From an uncultured Bacteroidota bacterium (GTDB taxonomy: Bacteria; Bacteroidota; Bacteroidia; Bacteroidales; 4484-276), in contig CAIYZW010000442.1 of NCBI GenBank assembly GCA_903930725.1, positions 1 through 8,897 on the forward strand: 8,897 nt of DNA. The letters are read 5' to 3'. The notes under the pieces are model-generated. The model did not search any database. It worked only from the letters and a program-made list of their open reading frames with translations, and was not told the origin of the DNA. Shown here piece by piece: positions 6,179 through 8,897 of the stretch (its first letter is position 1; every line of letters begins with the position of its first letter). The position numbers and the translations under genes were made by a program.

Positions 6179-7987
6179 TTATTTTGCTACCTTTTCGAGT
6201 CTTTTAAGAACCGAGAAAATGAACGCTGCTGACAGGAGACAGCAAACGATGAAAATCAACCACAATTGCCACAGGTCGAGTTTACCCCAGAATGTGCTTC
6301 CGATAAATAACAATTTATTTCCAACGGCAGTTGCGAGTAACCAGCCGCCTTGCATCAATCCCTGGAAACGGGGTGGTGCTACTTTTGCTACAAACGACAA
6401 ACCCATCGGGCTGAGGAAAAGTTCGGCGATAGTCAAAATCAGGTACGAACTCATTAGCCAATACGGCATTACACGCGATGAATCGGGAACCGGGTTGTAT
6501 TTGATAGCCCCGCTTTCGTCAACAAATTTTAATTCGTGAGGTGAAACAAGATTCAATGATGCAACCAGAATGATTAAGAAACCGGCGGCGGCGATAACCA
6601 TCCCGATGCCGATTTTTCGTGGCGTAGAGGGTTCGATGCCGCGTTTATTGAGCCAGGCAAAAATTCCCATCACCAAAAAGGTAAGCGAAACAATGAAAAG
6701 CGGGTTAAACGACTGGAAAACTTCGGGTGCGATTGAATTTTGAGGATCTGCCTGATTAAAAAGATAATAACATGCCGAGCCACCTGCAACAACCAAAGCG
6801 CCACCAATTAATTTGGTGTTAAGCGAATTCTTCTTACCCAGTATTAAAACAAAACCAGCTATAAAGGCAATAACTGAAAGAATGTTTTCAAGCGTAAAAA
6901 ACATGTAAGTGTAAGGATCAACCGTTTTAACGGTGTAATCGCGTGCAAAGAAAGTGAGTGTAAGGCCGTTCTGGTGAAAGGACATCCAGAAAAAGATAAC
7001 CACAAAAAACACCAGCGTTAATGCAGTAATGCGTTGCCGCTCATCTTTTTGAGCTACCAGATTAATCCAGGTTACAAAAAATGCAAAAAGCCCAAAAGCA
7101 GCGCCTGTTGCAACATCTTTAAATAAACTGATTAAATAAGCGGTAATAACTGCGGCACCCAGGGCAACAAATAATGCCCATGGTTTTTTATCAACTTTTT
7201 CGCCGGGTGCTTTTACAATCTTTTCTTTATTTGGTAACAAACGGCTGTAAAAGAGATAAACCAATAACGACACTATCATAGCACCGGCAGCTATTCCAAA
7301 GGCATAATTATATCCCCGAGAAAAAACATCGAGGTAATTTTGCGCAAAGGCAGCGAGGTCAGTAACGGGTCCTTTCAGGCTTACACTGTCGGCAAGGGTT
7401 TGCAACGTGTTGGTGTCTTTAAGTTCGCCTTTTTGAAATTGATGACAAATAGCTGGTAAACTTCCATCGTGCAGGAAGCCATTGGATTTTAACCACCAGT
7501 TACGCACGCCTGTTGCAGCAAAGGGTGCAAAGAATGCGCCTACGTTTATTCCCATGTAAAAAACCATGAACGCGGTATCCCTGAGCTTGGCATATTTTGG
7601 GTCGTCGTACATCTGACCAACCACAGCCTGAAGATTGCCCTTAAACAAACCGTTTCCAAGCGCGATTGTAAAAAGCCCTGCAATCGTTAACGCCAGCGAA
7701 AGTCCGGGGATGGAAAGCGCGAAATATCCGGCAAACATTATTATTTGTCCTACAAGTATTACGGTTTTGTATTTATTAAAATAATCTGCCAACCGTCCGC
7801 CAAGCAGCGCCAAAGCATAAATACCGAAATAAAACCAGCTATAAATACCGCCGGCAACATCTTCGTTCAGGCCAAATTTAGCCTGAAGGAAAAGTACAAG
7901 TATCGCCATCATGGTATAAAAACCAAACCTTTCGCCCATGTTGGCGAAAAATGCTACAATAAGCCCTTTTGGGTGTTGTTTAAACAT
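6179..7987 (-). CDS. POT/PTR2-family proton-dependent oligopeptide transporter (major facilitator superfamily)
   Basis: I choose the ATG at 7987 (602 residues, starting MFKQHPKGLI). The frame extends upstream to a TTG at 8050, but that codon falls at the predicted transcription start, and 7987 begins just before the conserved first helix. The protein is an inner-membrane carrier with 12-14 hydrophobic helices. POT-family marks are ERFGFY (19-24), GGRLADY (63-69), GNGLFKGN (111-118), FYMGINVGAFFAP (143-155), FHQNGLTLTFFARDYT (337-352) and AELFLSPMGLS (521-531) with the conserved Glu522, then QGLMQGGWLLATAVGN (542-557). Characterised members import di- and tripeptides with protons. The ExxER proton-coupling motif is NMGER here, with the first Glu replaced by Asn16, and a roughly 60-residue hydrophilic insertion (163-225) lies between helices 5 and 6, on the periplasmic side. 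The gene has its own promoter and terminator and is divergent from the sigma factor. Exact substrate unknown. Confidence 0.93.
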   Translation of the reverse strand: MFKQHPKGLIVAFFANMGERFGFYTMMAILVLFLQAKFGLNEDVAGGIYSWFYFGIYALALLGGRLADYFNKYKTVILVGQIIMFAGYFALSIPGLSLALTIAGLFTIALGNGLFKGNLQAVVGQMYDDPKYAKLRDTAFMVFYMGINVGAFFAPFAATGVRNWWLKSNGFLHDGSLPAICHQFQKGELKDTNTLQTLADSVSLKGPVTDLAAFAQNYLDVFSRGYNYAFGIAAGAMIVSLLVYLFYSRLLPNKEKIVKAPGEKVDKKPWALFVALGAAVITAYLISLFKDVATGAAFGLFAFFVTWINLVAQKDERQRITALTLVFFVVIFFWMSFHQNGLTLTFFARDYTVKTVDPYTYMFFTLENILSVIAFIAGFVLILGKKNSLNTKLIGGALVVAGGSACYYLFNQADPQNSIAPEVFQSFNPLFIVSLTFLVMGIFAWLNKRGIEPSTPRKIGIGMVIAAAGFLIILVASLNLVSPHELKFVDESGAIKYNPVPDSSRVMPYWLMSSYLILTIAELFLSPMGLSFVAKVAPPRFQGLMQGGWLLATAVGNKLLFIGSTFWGKLDLWQLWLIFIVCCLLSAAFIFSVLKRLEKVAK

Positions 7988-8057
7988 TAGAGTAAATTTT
8001 AGTGAATAACTATTTCTGTTTTTGTAATTAATTCCTGCTACCCGTACCAACGGTGCA

Positions 8058-8087
8058 CAAAAATAATTAAAAAAATTTGCCGGCCAA
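8058..8087 (-). promoter_or_regulatory. Promoter of the POT transporter gene (-33 TTG, -7 TATTTTTG)
   Basis: On the minus strand TATTTTTG (8058-8065) matches TAnnTTTG exactly. A TTG (8085-8087) lies 19 nt upstream of it, the spacing expected for the Bacteroidota -33 element. Transcription would begin near 8051, giving a leader of about 63 nt to the ATG at 7987. This is the most complete promoter in the window, and it argues against the upstream TTG codon at 8050 as the translation start. Confidence 0.62.
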
Positions 8088-8140
8088 CTTATTGCCGCAT
8101 TTTGTGGTTAACTCGTTATTTTTCTTGTTATTAGAAAATT

Positions 8141-8169
8141 GCTTTTTGATTTTTCTCTGGCTTTTTGAT
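8141..8169 (+). repeat. 10-bp direct repeat in the divergent intergenic region
   Basis: GCTTTTTGAT occurs at 8141-8150 and again at 8160-8169, a period of 19 bp (close to two helical turns). It lies in the 245-bp gap between the transporter and the sigma factor genes, upstream of both promoters' expected -33 regions or overlapping that of the sigma gene. Each copy contains TTTTTG, so it may be a duplicated -33-like element, an operator, or chance in T-rich DNA. Confidence 0.4.
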
Positions 8170-8190
8170 AACAACCGGCCATAAATTCGC

Positions 8191-8198
8191 TTAATTTG
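8191..8198 (+). promoter_or_regulatory. Weak -7-like element before the ECF sigma gene
   Basis: TTAATTTG differs from TAnnTTTG at one fixed base and lies 34 bp upstream of the sigma factor ATG, a suitable distance. The nearest upstream TTTG (8164-8167) is 23 nt away, wider than the usual 18-20, so the match is partial. An ECF-dependent autoregulated promoter is possible instead but cannot be recognised by eye. Confidence 0.28.
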
Positions 8199-8232
8199 TA
8201 ATAAACATTTCAATTACTCGTCTCTTCACCTG

Positions 8233-8748
8233 ATGACAACAGAAGAATTTAAAAACCGGGTTTTCCCAATAAAAGATAAGCTTTTCAGGCTGGCTAACCG
8301 GATTTTAAATAATTCCGAAGAATCTGAAGATGTCACTCAGGAGGTCTTTTACAGATTGTGGGCACGGCGGACCGAATTGGAGAATTATAGGAGCATAGAG
8401 GCTTTTGCAATGGTGATTGCTAAAAATATGTGTCTCGATAAAATTAAATCGAAACATTACCAAAATGCCGGACTTACCGAATGGAACGCGCCGGTGGATT
8501 ATCATTCTCCACAAAAAATTATCGAATTAAAGGAGGATGCCGGCAATATTCACAGGTTTATCCGGCAACTGCCCGAACAACAGCGCCTGATCATCCAGAT
8601 GCGCGATGTTGAAGGCCTCGAATTTGAAGAAATTGCTGAGATTTTGCAGATGAACCTCAACGCGGTGCGGGTAAATCTTTCGAGGGCACGAAAAGCAATA
8701 CGCGAACAATTGACAAAAACACACAATTATGAATATAAAAGAAGTTGA
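8233..8748 (+). CDS. ECF-type RNA polymerase sigma-70 factor
   Basis: This 171-residue protein has the two-domain layout of extracytoplasmic-function sigma factors. Sigma region 2 spans about 10-75: SEESEDVTQEVFYRLW (28-43) is the region 2.2 core-binding helix, and AFAMVIAKNMCLDKIKSK (57-74) covers 2.3-2.4, which melts and reads the -10 region. A linker follows, then sigma region 4 at about 108-160: LPEQQRLIIQMRDVEGLEFE (113-132) and the helix-turn-helix IAEILQMNLNAVRVNLSRAR (134-153), which contacts the -35-type element. Length and order fit the group, with no extra C-terminal domain. Such factors are held inactive by a co-encoded anti-sigma protein and respond to envelope or other external signals. 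The following gene overlaps the 3' end by 20 bp, which supports such a pair. The regulon is unknown. Confidence 0.95.
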   Translation: MTTEEFKNRVFPIKDKLFRLANRILNNSEESEDVTQEVFYRLWARRTELENYRSIEAFAMVIAKNMCLDKIKSKHYQNAGLTEWNAPVDYHSPQKIIELKEDAGNIHRFIRQLPEQQRLIIQMRDVEGLEFEEIAEILQMNLNAVRVNLSRARKAIREQLTKTHNYEYKRS

Positions 8749-8897
8749 AATATTAATCGAAAAGTACTTCGAAGGCCTTACTAACATTGAGGAGGAGGCG
8801 CTGTTGAAAGACTTTTTTGCTTCCGGCGGTTTTCCGGAAGAAATGAAACCCGTGGCTTCGATGTTTGGGTATTTTGAAATTGAGAAAGAAGTTAAAC
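8729..8897 (+). CDS. Probable sigma-factor partner / anti-sigma-like protein, N-terminus only (cut by window edge)
   Basis: An ATG at 8729-8731 opens a frame that runs to the right edge with 56 codons and no stop. It overlaps the sigma gene by 20 bp in a different frame, an arrangement typical of translationally coupled sigma/anti-sigma pairs. The visible part is charged and helical (MNIKEVEILIEKYFEG, then TNIEEEALLKDFF) and resembles the N-terminal segment of Bacteroidota proteins encoded right after ECF sigma factors, which bind region 2/4 from the cytoplasm and usually carry a membrane helix further on. No HxxxCxxC zinc anti-sigma motif is seen in this part. Any transmembrane or periplasmic domain would lie beyond the window, so the anti-sigma role is inferred from position and N-terminal character. 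Confidence 0.75.
   Translation, partial: MNIKEVEILIEKYFEGLTNIEEEALLKDFFASGGFPEEMKPVASMFGYFEIEKEVK

Noticed and set aside
6219..6539. 106-codon plus-strand frame within the transporter gene
   Set aside because: It is antisense to conserved POT helices, with no supporting signals.
8117..8124. TATTTTTC as a plus-strand -7 element for the sigma gene
   Set aside because: It is one base off consensus and more than 100 bp from the start codon; the element at 8191-8198 is better placed.

Overview
The window reads as chromosomal DNA from a member of the Bacteroidota. Three things support this: a secreted protein with a C-terminal type IX secretion (T9SS) sorting domain, several exact TAnnTTTG promoter -7 boxes placed just upstream of genes, and A-rich leaders that mostly lack Shine-Dalgarno sequences. 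An order cannot be assigned. I see no mobile element, rRNA, tRNA or CRISPR array.

Layout. Positions 1-7987 hold five genes, all on the minus strand. In transcription order they are a POT-family peptide transporter (6179-7987), a YhcC/TIGR01212-type radical SAM protein (5165-6115), a 1150-residue secreted T9SS substrate (1514-4966), an alkyltransferase-like DNA-lesion binding protein with Ala in place of the catalytic Cys (1113-1451), and an Mrp/ApbC-type P-loop ATPase for Fe-S cluster handling that runs off the left edge (1-1015). Intrinsic terminators follow the transporter and the T9SS gene. Across a 245-bp divergent region, the plus strand carries an ECF sigma factor (8233-8748). A second gene overlaps its end by 20 bp, runs off the right edge, and looks like the start of its partner or anti-sigma protein.

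The five minus-strand genes look like separate or loosely linked transcription units (housekeeping, repair, surface and transport), not one pathway. The sigma factor and its overlapping partner form a clear regulatory pair. Its targets cannot be read from this window.

No wholly new system is evident. The points most worth a second look are the Cys-to-Ala alkyltransferase-like protein, the Mrp protein without its Fe-S CxxC motif, the transporter with an altered ExxER motif and a large periplasmic insertion, an Ig-like domain apparently split by a roughly 200-residue insertion in the T9SS protein, and two genes that start within about 12 nt of a terminator hairpin with the same T-rich sequence in front of both.
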